Positions 12,794 to 21,159 of a stretch of 27,534 nt of DNA are shown piece after piece (the first letter of the stretch is position 1; each line of letters begins with the position of its first letter). Location: positions 1-27,534 of IMG/VR virus record IMGVR_UViG_3300049459_000259. One strand, 5' to 3'. A program made the translations under genes and the position numbers. The stretch comes from a virus. The notes below the pieces were generated by a model. The model was not told the origin of the DNA, ran no database searches, and saw only the letters and a program-made list of their open reading frames with translations.

Positions 12794-14397
12794 AACCCTC
12801 GGCCAGCACGCTGCGCGTCATCGAGTGGGACGAACTGCCGCCGAGCGTTAGGGAGATTCCGGCGGGCTACAACCCATTGGTTGAAGGGATCCTGATGGCC
12901 CACCAATCGGAATGGTTGGGCATCGACGCGCAAATCAAACTCTGTGAGAAAGGCCGACGCACCGGCATCACCTTTGCCGAGGCCCTGGACTCGGTCATCA
13001 CTGCCGCCTCGCAAAAAGCCGCGGGCGGTATGGACTGCTTCTACATCGGTGATACCAAGGAAAAGGGCCTGGAGTTCATCGGCTACAGCGCCAAGTTCAG
13101 CCGCGTGATAGCCGAAGCCCAGGCTTCGGGCGTCAGCGAGATTGAAGAGTTTCTATTCGATGACCAGGACGAGGCCGGCAACACCCGGCAAATCAACGCC
13201 TACCGCATCCGCTACGCCTCGGGGTTCAAGATTGTCGCGCTGTCCAGCAACCCGGCCGGCGTGCGCGGCTTGCAGGGCAAGGTCATCATTGACGAGGCGG
13301 CGTTTCACCGTGACGTTTCGGCCGTGCTCGATGCCGCCACGGCGCTGCTGATTTGGGGCGGGCGCATCGTCATCATCAGCACTCACAACGGCAAGACCAA
13401 CCCCTTCAACCAGATGGTCAGCGACATCCGCGACAAGCGCTACGGCGACAGCGCGGTGGTCTACCGGGCCACATTTGACGACGCGGTGGCCAACGGGCTG
13501 TTTGAACGGGTTTGCTACATGGCCGGCAAGCACGCCACGGCCGAGGACAAAGAGGCCTGGTACAAGAAGATCCGCAACGCCTACGGCCCGCGCAAGGCGC
13601 AAATGCGCGAAGAGCTGGACGCCATTCCCCGCGACGGCAATGGCGTTTGCATCCCCGGCGTGTGGATCGATGAGGCCATGCGGCCGGGCCGGACCGTGTT
13701 GCGCCTGGCGCTGGATGATGATTTCACCCTGCAACCGGTTCACCGCCGTGACGCCTATGTCGATGACTGGATCGGGCGCTACCTGACGCCCCTGATGCAG
13801 CAGGCATTGGCGCCTGACCTGCGGCATTTTCTCGGCATGGACTACGCCCGGCACCGTGACTTTTCCATCATCTGCCCGATGTCGGTCGATCAGGCCCGTC
13901 ACCGCGATGTTCCCTTCGTGGTAGAGATGCACAAGATCCCGACCCGGCAACAAAAGCAGGTCCTGTTTCATGTCCTGCGCGGCCTGCCTTGTTTTGTCGG
14001 CGCGGCGTTGGACGCCACCGGCAGCGGCGAAACGCTCGCCGAGGAAACCGCCGATGAGTTCGGCCGCAACCGCATTCACCAGGTGAAGATCAGCCGCGCC
14101 TGGTACGGCGCCTGGATGCCAAAGTTCGTGCAGTTGTTCGAGGACACCGCCATCACGTTGCCGCTTGATGATTCACTGCACCAGGACGTGCGGGCTATCG
14201 AAACGGTGGACGGCATTCCGATGATCGTTAAAGCCCGCTCACAGGACCTGAAAGACCCGGACCTCTACCGCCACGGCGACTTCGCGGGGGCCGGCGCGCT
14301 GGCTAACTTCGCCACGCTGGAAGTCACCTCCGGCCCGGTCTCCGTCAAATCACGCCGCCCACGCCAGGGCAAACGCATCACCCAGGGGTACGCATGA
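12790..14397 (+). CDS. Large terminase subunit (Mu gp28-like)
   Basis: A 535-residue DNA-packaging motor protein. The N-terminal ATPase shows a degenerate Walker A region (EKGRRTGITF, about 53-62), a clear Walker B (KVIIDEAAF, about 164-172) and a coupling motif (IISTHNGKTN, about 195-204). The C-terminal nuclease-like domain includes GMDYARHRDFS (D351) and GAALDATGSGE (D408), candidates for metal-binding acidic residues. Length and motifs match the gp28 terminases of Mu-like phages, which package by the headful and cut in flanking host DNA. It overlaps the small subunit and portal genes by 4 nt each. Confidence 0.92.
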   Translation: MKPSASTLRVIEWDELPPSVREIPAGYNPLVEGILMAHQSEWLGIDAQIKLCEKGRRTGITFAEALDSVITAASQKAAGGMDCFYIGDTKEKGLEFIGYSAKFSRVIAEAQASGVSEIEEFLFDDQDEAGNTRQINAYRIRYASGFKIVALSSNPAGVRGLQGKVIIDEAAFHRDVSAVLDAATALLIWGGRIVIISTHNGKTNPFNQMVSDIRDKRYGDSAVVYRATFDDAVANGLFERVCYMAGKHATAEDKEAWYKKIRNAYGPRKAQMREELDAIPRDGNGVCIPGVWIDEAMRPGRTVLRLALDDDFTLQPVHRRDAYVDDWIGRYLTPLMQQALAPDLRHFLGMDYARHRDFSIICPMSVDQARHRDVPFVVEMHKIPTRQQKQVLFHVLRGLPCFVGAALDATGSGETLAEETADEFGRNRIHQVKISRAWYGAWMPKFVQLFEDTAITLPLDDSLHQDVRAIETVDGIPMIVKARSQDLKDPDLYRHGDFAGAGALANFATLEVTSGPVSVKSRRPRQGKRITQGYA

Positions 14398-15890
14398 ACA
14401 AGAGAGGCCTGTGGGTCAGCCCCACCGAATTTGTCAGCTTTGCCGAGGCCAAACGCAATTCGGCGCTTGAGCAACACATCGCCACCCGCAACCGTTCTGC
14501 CGCGGGCGGTTTCAGCGGCGCCAACCTGCCGAACCCTGACCCCATCCTCAAGGCCCAGGGCAAAGACATCACGGTCTACCGCGACCTGCGCAGCGCCGCG
14601 TTGGTCGGCGGCAACGTCCGCCGCCGCAAGGCCGCAGTGCTGTCCCTGGAGCGCGGCATCAAACGCGGCGACGCGCCGCTCAAAATCGAACGCTTCATTC
14701 GCGATTGGCTCACCGACCTCGACCTGGACCGCATCATTCGCGAGCTGCTGGACGCGCCGTTGTTCGGTTATCAGCCCGTCGAACTGATGTGGCAGCCGCT
14801 GGGCATGCACCTGGTGCCGCAGGATCTGCTCGGCAAGCCCGCCGAATGGTTCTTCTACGACAAGGACAACGCGCTGCGCTTTCGCGCCAAAGAGGCCGGC
14901 CAGGACGGCGAGCTGTGCGACCCGCAACGGTTTATCGTGGCCCGGCAAGACGCGACCTACGCCAACCCCTACGGCTTCCCGGACCTGAGCATGTGCTTTT
15001 GGCCGGCGACGTTCATGAAAGGCGGCCTGAAGTTCTGGGTGCAGTTCACCGAGAAATACGGCAGCCCTTGGGTCATCGGCAAACACCCCCGCGGCGCCAC
15101 TGACGGCGAAACCGATTTGCTGCTCGATAGCCTGGAGGCCATGGTGCAGGACGCGGTAGCGGCCATCCCGGACGATTCCAGCGTGCAGATTATTGAGGCG
15201 GCGGGCAAAGCCGGCAGCGCCGAGGTCTACCGCGAACTGCTGGAGTACTGCCGCAGCGAAATCAACGTGGCCATGCTCGGCCAGAACCAAACCACCGAAA
15301 AAGACAGCAACCACGCTAGCGCCACGGCCGGGGCCGAAGTCACTAAGGACATCCGCGACGGCGATGCCGGGATCGTGGCCGCCGCGTTGAACGCCTGCAT
15401 TCGCCTGGTCGTCGACCTCAACTTCGGCGCCGACGTCGCCGCGCCGCTGTACGAGTTATGGGAACAAGGGGAGATCGACAAGACCCTGGCCCAGCGCGAC
15501 AAGGCGTTGACCGAGTCCGGCGTAAAGTTCACCGACGCGTACTGGAAACGCACCTACAACCTGCAGGACGGCGACCTTGCAGCGGCGCCGGCCGGCGCTG
15601 ACTCGCCGGCGTTCGCCGAGGCGAGCGTGCGCCCCCTGCTGGATCAAATCGCCCTCGACCAGGCCATCGACAGCCTGCCCGCCGAGGCGCTGCAACAACA
15701 GGCCGAACAGGCCGTGGCCCCGTTCATTGAAGCACTCCAGCGCGCCCGCAACGACGCCGAGGCCCTCGGCCTGCTGGCCGAAGCGTTCCCACACATGGAT
15801 GACCAAGCGCTCCAGGAACAGCTCGCCAATCTGTTGTTCATCGCCGACACCTGGGGCCGCCTGAGCGCTAGCGCCGACCGGGAAAACTGA
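14394..15890 (+). CDS. Portal protein, DUF935 (Mu gp29-like)
   Basis: A 498-residue protein of the DUF935 family, the portal of Mu-like phages that forms the ring at the capsid vertex and docks the terminase. Typical stretches are VYRDLRSAALVGGNVRRRKA (about 59-78), QPVELMWQPLGMHLVPQDLL (about 125-145), FTEKYGSPWVIGKHPRG (about 219-235) and MLGQNQTTEKDSNHASATAG (about 295-314). The C-terminus is Ala/Gln-rich and helical. Full-length for the family. It follows the large terminase with a 4-nt overlap and precedes the gpF gene by 1 nt. Confidence 0.92.
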   Translation: MNKRGLWVSPTEFVSFAEAKRNSALEQHIATRNRSAAGGFSGANLPNPDPILKAQGKDITVYRDLRSAALVGGNVRRRKAAVLSLERGIKRGDAPLKIERFIRDWLTDLDLDRIIRELLDAPLFGYQPVELMWQPLGMHLVPQDLLGKPAEWFFYDKDNALRFRAKEAGQDGELCDPQRFIVARQDATYANPYGFPDLSMCFWPATFMKGGLKFWVQFTEKYGSPWVIGKHPRGATDGETDLLLDSLEAMVQDAVAAIPDDSSVQIIEAAGKAGSAEVYRELLEYCRSEINVAMLGQNQTTEKDSNHASATAGAEVTKDIRDGDAGIVAAALNACIRLVVDLNFGADVAAPLYELWEQGEIDKTLAQRDKALTESGVKFTDAYWKRTYNLQDGDLAAAPAGADSPAFAEASVRPLLDQIALDQAIDSLPAEALQQQAEQAVAPFIEALQRARNDAEALGLLAEAFPHMDDQALQEQLANLLFIADTWGRLSASADREN

Positions 15891-15891
15891 C

Positions 15892-16722
15892 ATGGCCGCC
15901 CCACAAAAACGCCTCAACCCGGCCGACCTCAAAGCCGTCTTCGGCCTTGAGCCCGCGAAGGCCATCGCCTACCTCAAATCCAAGGGCTATGCGGTTACCT
16001 GGAACTGGCAGGACATGCTCGACCAGGCCCATGACCAGGCCTTCACCGTGGCGAAGGCCATGCGCCTCGACCTGTTGTCGGACATTCGGGCGGCGCTGGA
16101 AACCGCGCTGCAGGACGGCCAGACCCTCAAGCAATTCATCACCGGCATGCAGCCGACCCTGGAGGCCCAAGGCTGGTGGGGGCGACAGGTCATCGTCGAC
16201 AGCGACGGCGTCGGCGAACTGGTCCAACTCGGCAGCCCGCGCCGGCTCAAAACGATCTACCAAACCAACCTGCAAAGCGCCTACATGGCCGGCCGCAAGG
16301 CCGAGATGGAGCAAACCGCCGAGACGCACCCGTATTGGATGTACGTGGCCATCCTCGACGGCAAGACCCGGCCGAGCCACCGGGCGCTTCACGGCCAGGT
16401 GTTCCGCCACGATGACCCCATCTGGTCGGCGATCTTCCCGCCCAACGGCTTCAACTGCCGCTGCCGCGTGGTCGCGTTGTCCGAGGCGGCCGTCAGGCGC
16501 CGGGGCCTGAGCGTTGTATCGAGCGCGGGACGGATGTTCACCGAAACCGTCGAGACCGGAACCGACAAACGTACCGGGGAAGTCAGAACCGCCACCGTCA
16601 CCGGCCTGCGTACCACCGACGCCGAAGGCCGGGTCGCCACGTTCCGTACCGATCCGGGCTTCAATCACGCGCCCGGGGCCGGTTTGGCCGCGGCGTTGAA
16701 ACGCAAAGCAGCGGCCGCTTAG
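15892..16722 (+). CDS. Minor head protein F (Mu gp30-like)
   Basis: A 276-residue protein with the Mu F-like / SPP1 gp7 head morphogenesis domain. The N-terminal part is helical (DLKAVFGLEPAKAIAYLKSKG). The signature region (about 115-205) includes IYQTNLQSAYMAGRKAEMEQ, ILDGKTRPSHRALHGQVF and PPNGFNCRCRVVALSE, with the CRC pair near residue 190. Homologues are minor capsid proteins needed for head assembly and possibly for DNA ejection. The ending is Ala/Lys-rich. It lies between portal and gpG, the standard Mu order. Confidence 0.9.
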   Translation: MAAPQKRLNPADLKAVFGLEPAKAIAYLKSKGYAVTWNWQDMLDQAHDQAFTVAKAMRLDLLSDIRAALETALQDGQTLKQFITGMQPTLEAQGWWGRQVIVDSDGVGELVQLGSPRRLKTIYQTNLQSAYMAGRKAEMEQTAETHPYWMYVAILDGKTRPSHRALHGQVFRHDDPIWSAIFPPNGFNCRCRVVALSEAAVRRRGLSVVSSAGRMFTETVETGTDKRTGEVRTATVTGLRTTDAEGRVATFRTDPGFNHAPGAGLAAALKRKAAAA

Positions 16723-16733
16723 GAGGGCTCAAT

Positions 16734-17210
16734 ATGTTCACCGTTGAATTGGATCATCAGCGTCTGCAGGACGCGTTGCGCAAAGTTGAGTGGGCCGTCG
16801 GGGACCTCGCGCCGTTGATGCGCGGCATTGCGGCCGAGTTGCTAAGCCAGACAGAGGAGAACTTTGAAAAAGAGGGGCGGCCCGAGTGGACGGGTCTGTC
16901 GGATACGACCATCGAGCGCCGGGCGAAAAACGGCAACTGGCCCGGGCAGATGTTGCAGGTCAGCGCCGCCGGGTTGGCGGCGTCGGTTACCAGCCTGGCG
17001 ACTGACAGCTTGGCGCTGGTTGGCAGCAATAAGCCTTATGCGGCGATGATGCATTTTGGCGGGGCGAAATCGGACTTTCCGCACCTATGGGGTGATATTC
17101 CGGGGCGGCCGTTTTTGCCGATGGATACAGAGGGTGTGATTCAGCCCGAGGCGGAGGAAGCGATTCTAGAATTGGCGTTGCATCACCTCGAAAAAGCGGC
17201 CCGCCTGTAG
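16734..17210 (+). CDS. Virion morphogenesis protein G (Mu gpG / P2 gpS-type)
   Basis: A 158-residue protein of the phage virion morphogenesis family (Mu gpG, related to P2 gpS tail completion protein). It has an N-terminal helix (LDHQRLQDALRKVEWAVGDL), the motif GRPEWTGLSDTTIERRAKNG (about 47-66), LVGSNKPYAAMMHFGGAKSD (about 96-115) and a C-terminal IPGRPFLPMDTEG. GGAGG lies about 8 nt before the ATG. It ends the first late head block, as in Mu, where gpG precedes the I promoter. Here a minus-strand cargo gene is inserted after it. Confidence 0.88.
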   Translation: MFTVELDHQRLQDALRKVEWAVGDLAPLMRGIAAELLSQTEENFEKEGRPEWTGLSDTTIERRAKNGNWPGQMLQVSAAGLAASVTSLATDSLALVGSNKPYAAMMHFGGAKSDFPHLWGDIPGRPFLPMDTEGVIQPEAEEAILELALHHLEKAARL

Positions 17211-17323
17211 CCCCCTCAGAAGCATTTTGCCGCTGCTGTGGCTGCGGTGCATTGGGCCTTATCACTAAAAGTTGTCGTAAACGCTTTATAAAGCCCTTCG
17301 TATGAATGAAAACGCCTTAGTCG
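17211..17323. other. Intergenic gap between convergent gpG and RES genes
   Basis: No gene is seen. The gap becomes AT-rich toward the RES gene and contains a perfect 12-bp palindrome GCTTTATAAAGC at 17283-17294. No hairpin with a T-run clear enough to call a terminator is visible on either strand, although convergent transcripts must end near here. Confidence 0.5.
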
Positions 17324-18589
17324 CTACCTTCTTTCGTAGTAGGCGTCGATATCGGACTCAAGCTGGCCGTCTATGACCCTCTCATCTTCAACAGTGAATT
17401 TTACTTCCGAGACTGTGTGCTGAGTTATTGAGTTGGGAACGAACTCTAATGCCGGCTTTCTTTCGCTGCGTTTACGCCCTTTAGCGCCGCGTTCACCGTC
17501 ACTGGCTATCGCGTGGGAGAACAACACAATGTTCTTGCCACCTTTGTGCTGCGACGACGCGTAAATCACCCCATCCACCGGAGGCTCGCATTCCGTGGCA
17601 AGAAATCCTGCGATGACCTGGGTTTTGAGATAATCAAGCTCCCCGCCAGGCAACACGGGCTGACTGATAAGGTTATGGAAAGTACGTAGAAACTTTCGCC
17701 GCTCGCTTTTGCTCCGATAGTCAGGATCGAAGTAGCTAAGGGTGTGACGTTCATAGGCGACTTCAAGAGCTGTGAAATCGAAGACCGAAATTTCACGCGT
17801 CAGCTTGAACTCTCCACTTATGACAACTCCCCCAACCGCCGGCCTAAGTTCGTAGATGCAGGTTTTGGGGGTCTCTAATGCACCATAGAAGGCGGGTATC
17901 CCCTTCGGACTCATTCGCCAATCTTTCGTAAGCTCTCGAGGAGGCGCAGCTAACTGCTTGGAGGGTTCATCGATAATCGCCTGGCCCTCTCGGGGCGATG
18001 TGGGTTTACGCGCTCGAAATATCTTCGTTTTATCATCGGGGCCCAAAGAGCGTAAGACACTAGTGCTGTGCCGGCCCGCGACCCTAAGATCAGAAATCCC
18101 AGTGAATAGTGAGCTTAGGTACTCTTCCGCCTTGCGGTTGAAGAAACGGTTTCTATGGGTGACACCATCAAGAAAATCAGCCCAGTCACGTTCTGCCCCT
18201 ACCGGCGCCAGCTCTTTGCGTACATAGGTCTCGGAATCAAAAAAACCTGCATCCCAGGCAGAAGCGTCGACAAGTTTGTCTTGAATTGCCCGGACAAGAT
18301 CATGATCTTCATTGAGCTGTAAAATTTCCCCGATGTAGAAAGCTTGCGAGTCACCTACGGGGTGATAGTAGGCGATGCGGTCTTTTTCCGGGTCCCATAC
18401 TTCGATCTCACCCCCCATTTCAAAGTAGTCCTGGAAGATCACAGCAACGTCCTGGACGAGGCTATCCAAGTTCATCGACTTTCGCCTTCCCCCGCAGATC
18501 GAGCATTCGGCGCTGCGCCTTGACTTCTTAATGACAGCCTTGAGGTACTCATCGCCCACGCATTTGTAGCAAACCGCTTCTTCGTCCAT
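17324..18589 (-). CDS. HEPN/RES N-terminal domain and RES domain protein, candidate toxin or phage defence cargo
   Basis: A 421-residue two-part protein on the strand opposite to the late genes. The N-terminal region opens with a zinc ribbon (C7-x2-C10 and C29-x2-C32) and continues with the helical HEPN/RES N-terminal domain 1, ending in DWADFLDGVTHRNRFF (about 135-150). The C-terminal RES domain (about 187-365) shows the three expected signature sites: Arg in KIFRARKP (R192/R194), Glu in YELRPAVGG (E247) and Ser in IYASSQ (S345/S346). RES domains degrade NAD and act as toxins in toxin-antitoxin pairs. No Xre/Xis antitoxin gene is next to it, so the HEPN part may sense infection or restrain activity. 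It is visibly AT-richer than its neighbours. The ATG at 18589 (GGGGA upstream) is preferred to 18601. Confidence 0.88.
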   Translation of the reverse strand: MDEEAVCYKCVGDEYLKAVIKKSRRSAECSICGGRRKSMNLDSLVQDVAVIFQDYFEMGGEIEVWDPEKDRIAYYHPVGDSQAFYIGEILQLNEDHDLVRAIQDKLVDASAWDAGFFDSETYVRKELAPVGAERDWADFLDGVTHRNRFFNRKAEEYLSSLFTGISDLRVAGRHSTSVLRSLGPDDKTKIFRARKPTSPREGQAIIDEPSKQLAAPPRELTKDWRMSPKGIPAFYGALETPKTCIYELRPAVGGVVISGEFKLTREISVFDFTALEVAYERHTLSYFDPDYRSKSERRKFLRTFHNLISQPVLPGGELDYLKTQVIAGFLATECEPPVDGVIYASSQHKGGKNIVLFSHAIASDGERGAKGRKRSERKPALEFVPNSITQHTVSEVKFTVEDERVIDGQLESDIDAYYERR

Positions 18590-18689
18590 TGATTTCCCCA
18601 TTGATCGCTAAGGCCATAGCCGTGAAAGGATCATCGCATCTACCGTTTGGTGGCCCAAATGATTTAGCACTTTCACTTTGGAGGGCACT

Positions 18690-18708
18690 CTTTAAACCCG
18701 ATTAAAAG
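18690..18708 (+). promoter_or_regulatory. Late regulatory element, copy 2 (protease/capsid/tail block)
   Basis: CTTTAAACCCGATTAAAAG, identical to copies 1 and 3 except for C instead of T at the central position. It ends 56 bp before the ATG of the gpI-like protease gene, in the gap between the divergent RES gene and gpI. It corresponds to the place of the Mu I promoter. The following CCGGGCCAC (18711-18719) also follows copy 3 (24329-24337). Confidence 0.75.
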
Positions 18709-18764
18709 CCCCGGGCCACCCATTCGCCCAGTCTGTGCGCATCACCTCCACGCAGCGCACAGCC

Positions 18765-19784
18765 ATGAAACCACTGCACATCATCAAACCCGGCACGCAC
18801 ACCGCCATGAGCGGCGCCCGTGTCGAGTTCCGCGAATCCGACCTGGCCGCCACGGTGGCCGCCTATGACCCGGCGCTGCACGAGGCCCCGATGGTCATTG
18901 GCCACCCCAAGCACGACGCGCCGGCCGCCGGCTGGATCAAATCACTGACGGCCACCGCGCAAGGGCTGATCGCCGAGCCGCAGCAGGTCGACGCCGCCTT
19001 CGCCGAGCAGGTCGCCAAGGGCCGCTACAAAAAAATTTCCGCCACCTTTTACCACCCCGACGCCGCCAACAACCCGGTGCCCGGCGTGTATTACCTGCGC
19101 CACGTCGGCTTCCTCGGCGCCCAGCCGCCCGCCGTGAAAGGCCTGCGCCCCATTGAATTGGCCGACGGCGAAGACGGCGTTATCGAGTTCGGCGATTACG
19201 GCCACGAGCTCAACTCCGACATGTGGCGCCGTTTCCGCGAATGGTTGATCGGCAAGTTCGACAAGGAAACCGCCGACCAGGTGTCCCCGTCCTGGGTGAT
19301 CGACAGCCTCGCCGAAATCGGCCACCGCCCCCAGCAGCCCCTGCAAACCGCTTTCGCTGAGCCCACCCGTCCCGCCGAGGAACCTGCCGTGAACGAACAA
19401 GAAAGAGCCGCCCTGGAGGCGGAGAACAAGCGCCTAAAAGCCGATATCGCCAAGCGGGACAAGGCCGCCCGCGCCTCGGCCCAAAAGAAGGTCCACGCCT
19501 TGAATGTCGAGTTTGCCGAAAGACTGGTGGCCGCGGGCATGAAGCCGGTTCACGCCCCGGTGGTGATTGCCGCCCTGGACTACGCCGATTCCAGCGAAAC
19601 CCCGTTGGAGTTCGGCGAAGAGGACGCCCGCGAGCCGTTGAGCGATGGCCTGAAGGCGATCTTCACCGACCTGGCCGGCGGCGTCAGCTTCGCCGAGGTC
19701 GCCACCAAGTCCCGGGCCGGCAAGGCCGCCAACCCACCCGTCAACCCCTTGCTGGCTGACGCTGAAATCCGCGCCCAACGATAG
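18765..19784 (+). CDS. Head maturation protease with scaffold region (Mu gpI-like)
   Basis: A 339-residue protein. The N-terminal half has the Mu gpI protease signature: MKPLHIIKPGTHTAMSG at the start, PMVIGHPKHDAPAAGWI (about 44-60), YKKISATFYHP (about 88-98) and LRHVGFLGAQPPAVKGL (about 110-127). The C-terminal half (about 209-339) is a charged helical region typical of an assembly scaffold, with a coiled-coil segment EQERAALEAENKRLKADI. The protease processes head proteins during maturation. The ATG at 18765 matches the family N-terminus; a GTG at 18735 in the same frame is less likely. A nested in-frame start at 19389 probably makes a separate scaffold. Confidence 0.9.
   Translation: MKPLHIIKPGTHTAMSGARVEFRESDLAATVAAYDPALHEAPMVIGHPKHDAPAAGWIKSLTATAQGLIAEPQQVDAAFAEQVAKGRYKKISATFYHPDAANNPVPGVYYLRHVGFLGAQPPAVKGLRPIELADGEDGVIEFGDYGHELNSDMWRRFREWLIGKFDKETADQVSPSWVIDSLAEIGHRPQQPLQTAFAEPTRPAEEPAVNEQERAALEAENKRLKADIAKRDKAARASAQKKVHALNVEFAERLVAAGMKPVHAPVVIAALDYADSSETPLEFGEEDAREPLSDGLKAIFTDLAGGVSFAEVATKSRAGKAANPPVNPLLADAEIRAQR
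19389..19784 (+). CDS. Nested in-frame scaffold protein (Mu gpZ-like)
   Basis: Within the gpI-like gene, a GTG at 19389 in the same frame has GAGGAA 6 nt upstream and would give a 131-residue protein beginning MNEQERAALEAENKRLKAD. This start falls at the junction between protease and scaffold regions. Mu makes its scaffold Z from such an internal start in gene I, so the same arrangement is likely here. The sequence shows the start signals; production of the short form is inference. Confidence 0.55.
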   Translation: MNEQERAALEAENKRLKADIAKRDKAARASAQKKVHALNVEFAERLVAAGMKPVHAPVVIAALDYADSSETPLEFGEEDAREPLSDGLKAIFTDLAGGVSFAEVATKSRAGKAANPPVNPLLADAEIRAQR

Positions 19785-19792
19785 GAGGCCCC

Positions 19793-20161
19793 ATGGCCAC
19801 GTTCAAGCAGCCCAAAGACCTGGGCGATTTACTGCTGGTCGAGGTCCGCCCGGGCTGGACCAAGGAAAAGGCCACGCTGTTGGCCGGAACCGATTACCCG
19901 TTTGGGCAGGTGCTAGCCAAGGTGGCCGGCAAGTACCAGGTACTCGACCCAGCCGGGGCCGACGGGGCTGAAAAGGCCGCCGCCGTGCTGGGCGAACCGG
20001 TTGACGCGACAGCGGCCGATAAACCCGGCGTTGTCATCGCACGCGGCGCCGTTGTAGCCCAGGCCGAACTGACATGGCCGGCCGGCGTCACCGAAGACCA
20101 AAAAACCGCCGCCCTGGACGAACTCAACGCCCTGGGCATCGTCGCCCGTGCGGCCCTCTGA
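19793..20161 (+). CDS. Head decoration protein (lambda gpD-like)
   Basis: A 122-residue protein of the head decoration family. It begins with FKQPKDLGDLLLVEVRPG and has a beta-rich core (DYPFGQVLAKVAGKYQVLDP, then VVIARGAVVAQAELTWPAG) and a C-terminal helix (KTAALDELNALGIVAR), matching the lambda gpD-like fold pattern. Such proteins bind as trimers on the expanded capsid and stabilise it after packaging. An AGGAGG stands about 5 nt before the ATG at 19793. It lies between the scaffold and the major capsid gene, the usual order. Confidence 0.85.
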   Translation: MATFKQPKDLGDLLLVEVRPGWTKEKATLLAGTDYPFGQVLAKVAGKYQVLDPAGADGAEKAAAVLGEPVDATAADKPGVVIARGAVVAQAELTWPAGVTEDQKTAALDELNALGIVARAAL

Positions 20162-20175
20162 ATCGGGAGTACTTA

Positions 20176-21156
20176 ATGAATCTGCAAGATATGTTCAGCA
20201 TCGCCAACCTGACCGCCGCCGTTAACAAGCTTCCGGCCATCCCCGGCAAGGTCGGCGCCATGGGCCTGTTTGATGAAAAAGGCGTGACCAGCACCAGCGT
20301 CGTCATCGACGAGCGCGAGGGCCGTCTGGTCCTGGTGCCCAATACTTCGCGCAATGATGACGCCGCACAAATCAAAGGCTCCAAGCGCAAGCGCCGCACG
20401 TTTGAAACCCTGCACCTGCCGCTGAACCGGCCGATCCTGCCAAGCCAATTACAGGGCATCGCCGCGTTCGGCCAGGAAGACGCTACCGCGCCGGTGGCGA
20501 CAGTGATCAACGACAACCTGCAGGAGCTGAAAAACAGCATTGAGGCCACTCGTGAATTCCAGCGTGTGGGCGCACTGCGCGGCAAGTTGCTGGACGCTGA
20601 CGGCACGGTCCTCACCGATCTCTTCAGAGAGTTTGACGTCAGCCAGAAAAAAATCACGGTGGCCCTCAGCAATGCCAACACCAACGTGCGCAAGGCCTGC
20701 CTCGACGCCAAACGGTATTCCGAATCCAAGTTGGGCGGCGTGATGGTCACGGGTTTCCGTGCCCTTTGCGGGCCGGATTGGTTCGACGCGCTGGTCGATC
20801 ATGAAAAGGTCAAAGCCGCGTTTGCCAACTATCAGGAGGCGCAGGACCGCCTCGGCGGCGATGTGCGCTCGGGCTTCACCTTCGGCGGCATCGAGTACAT
20901 CGAATACGACGTCACGGTCAGCGGCCAGCGCTTCATTCCCGCCGACATCGCCCAGGTGTTCCCGGTGGCCCGCGGCGTGTTCCGCATGTTCAACGCCCCG
21001 GCCAACTACAACGAGACGGTCAACACGTTGGGCCAGCCGTTCTACAGCAAGGCCGAGGAACGCAAGTTGGGCAAAGGCTGGGACCTGGAGGCTCAGGCAA
21101 ACCCGTTGGCCATGTGCCTGTTCCCCGAGGCCCTGGTCGAGATGAAGGCGGGCTGA
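20176..21156 (+). CDS. Major capsid protein (lambda gpE family)
   Basis: A 326-residue protein of the phage capsid E family. Characteristic stretches are TSTSVVIDEREGRLVLVPN (about 37-55), LHLPLNRPILPSQLQGI (about 80-96), VGALRGKLLDADGTVL (about 133-148) and the C-terminal NYNETVNTLGQPFYSKAEER and LEAQANPLAMCLFPEAL. It would form the icosahedral shell with the HK97-like fold. This is not the Mu gpT type, which suggests an exchange of the capsid gene together with the decoration gene. The ATG at 20176 has GGGAG about 9 nt upstream. Confidence 0.9.
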   Translation: MNLQDMFSIANLTAAVNKLPAIPGKVGAMGLFDEKGVTSTSVVIDEREGRLVLVPNTSRNDDAAQIKGSKRKRRTFETLHLPLNRPILPSQLQGIAAFGQEDATAPVATVINDNLQELKNSIEATREFQRVGALRGKLLDADGTVLTDLFREFDVSQKKITVALSNANTNVRKACLDAKRYSESKLGGVMVTGFRALCGPDWFDALVDHEKVKAAFANYQEAQDRLGGDVRSGFTFGGIEYIEYDVTVSGQRFIPADIAQVFPVARGVFRMFNAPANYNETVNTLGQPFYSKAEERKLGKGWDLEAQANPLAMCLFPEALVEMKAG

Positions 21157-21159
21157 CCC

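Noticed and set aside
13153-15314. Long minus-strand frames opposite terminase and portal genes (13153-14079 and 14265-15314)
   Set aside because: Antisense to clearly recognised genes in a GC-rich sequence, with no ribosome binding sites or recognisable domains.
17324-18601. Classical RES-Xre toxin-antitoxin pair
   Set aside because: No Xre-type antitoxin gene is adjacent; the neighbours are gpG and gpI phage genes, and the protein has a HEPN/RES N-terminal domain instead.
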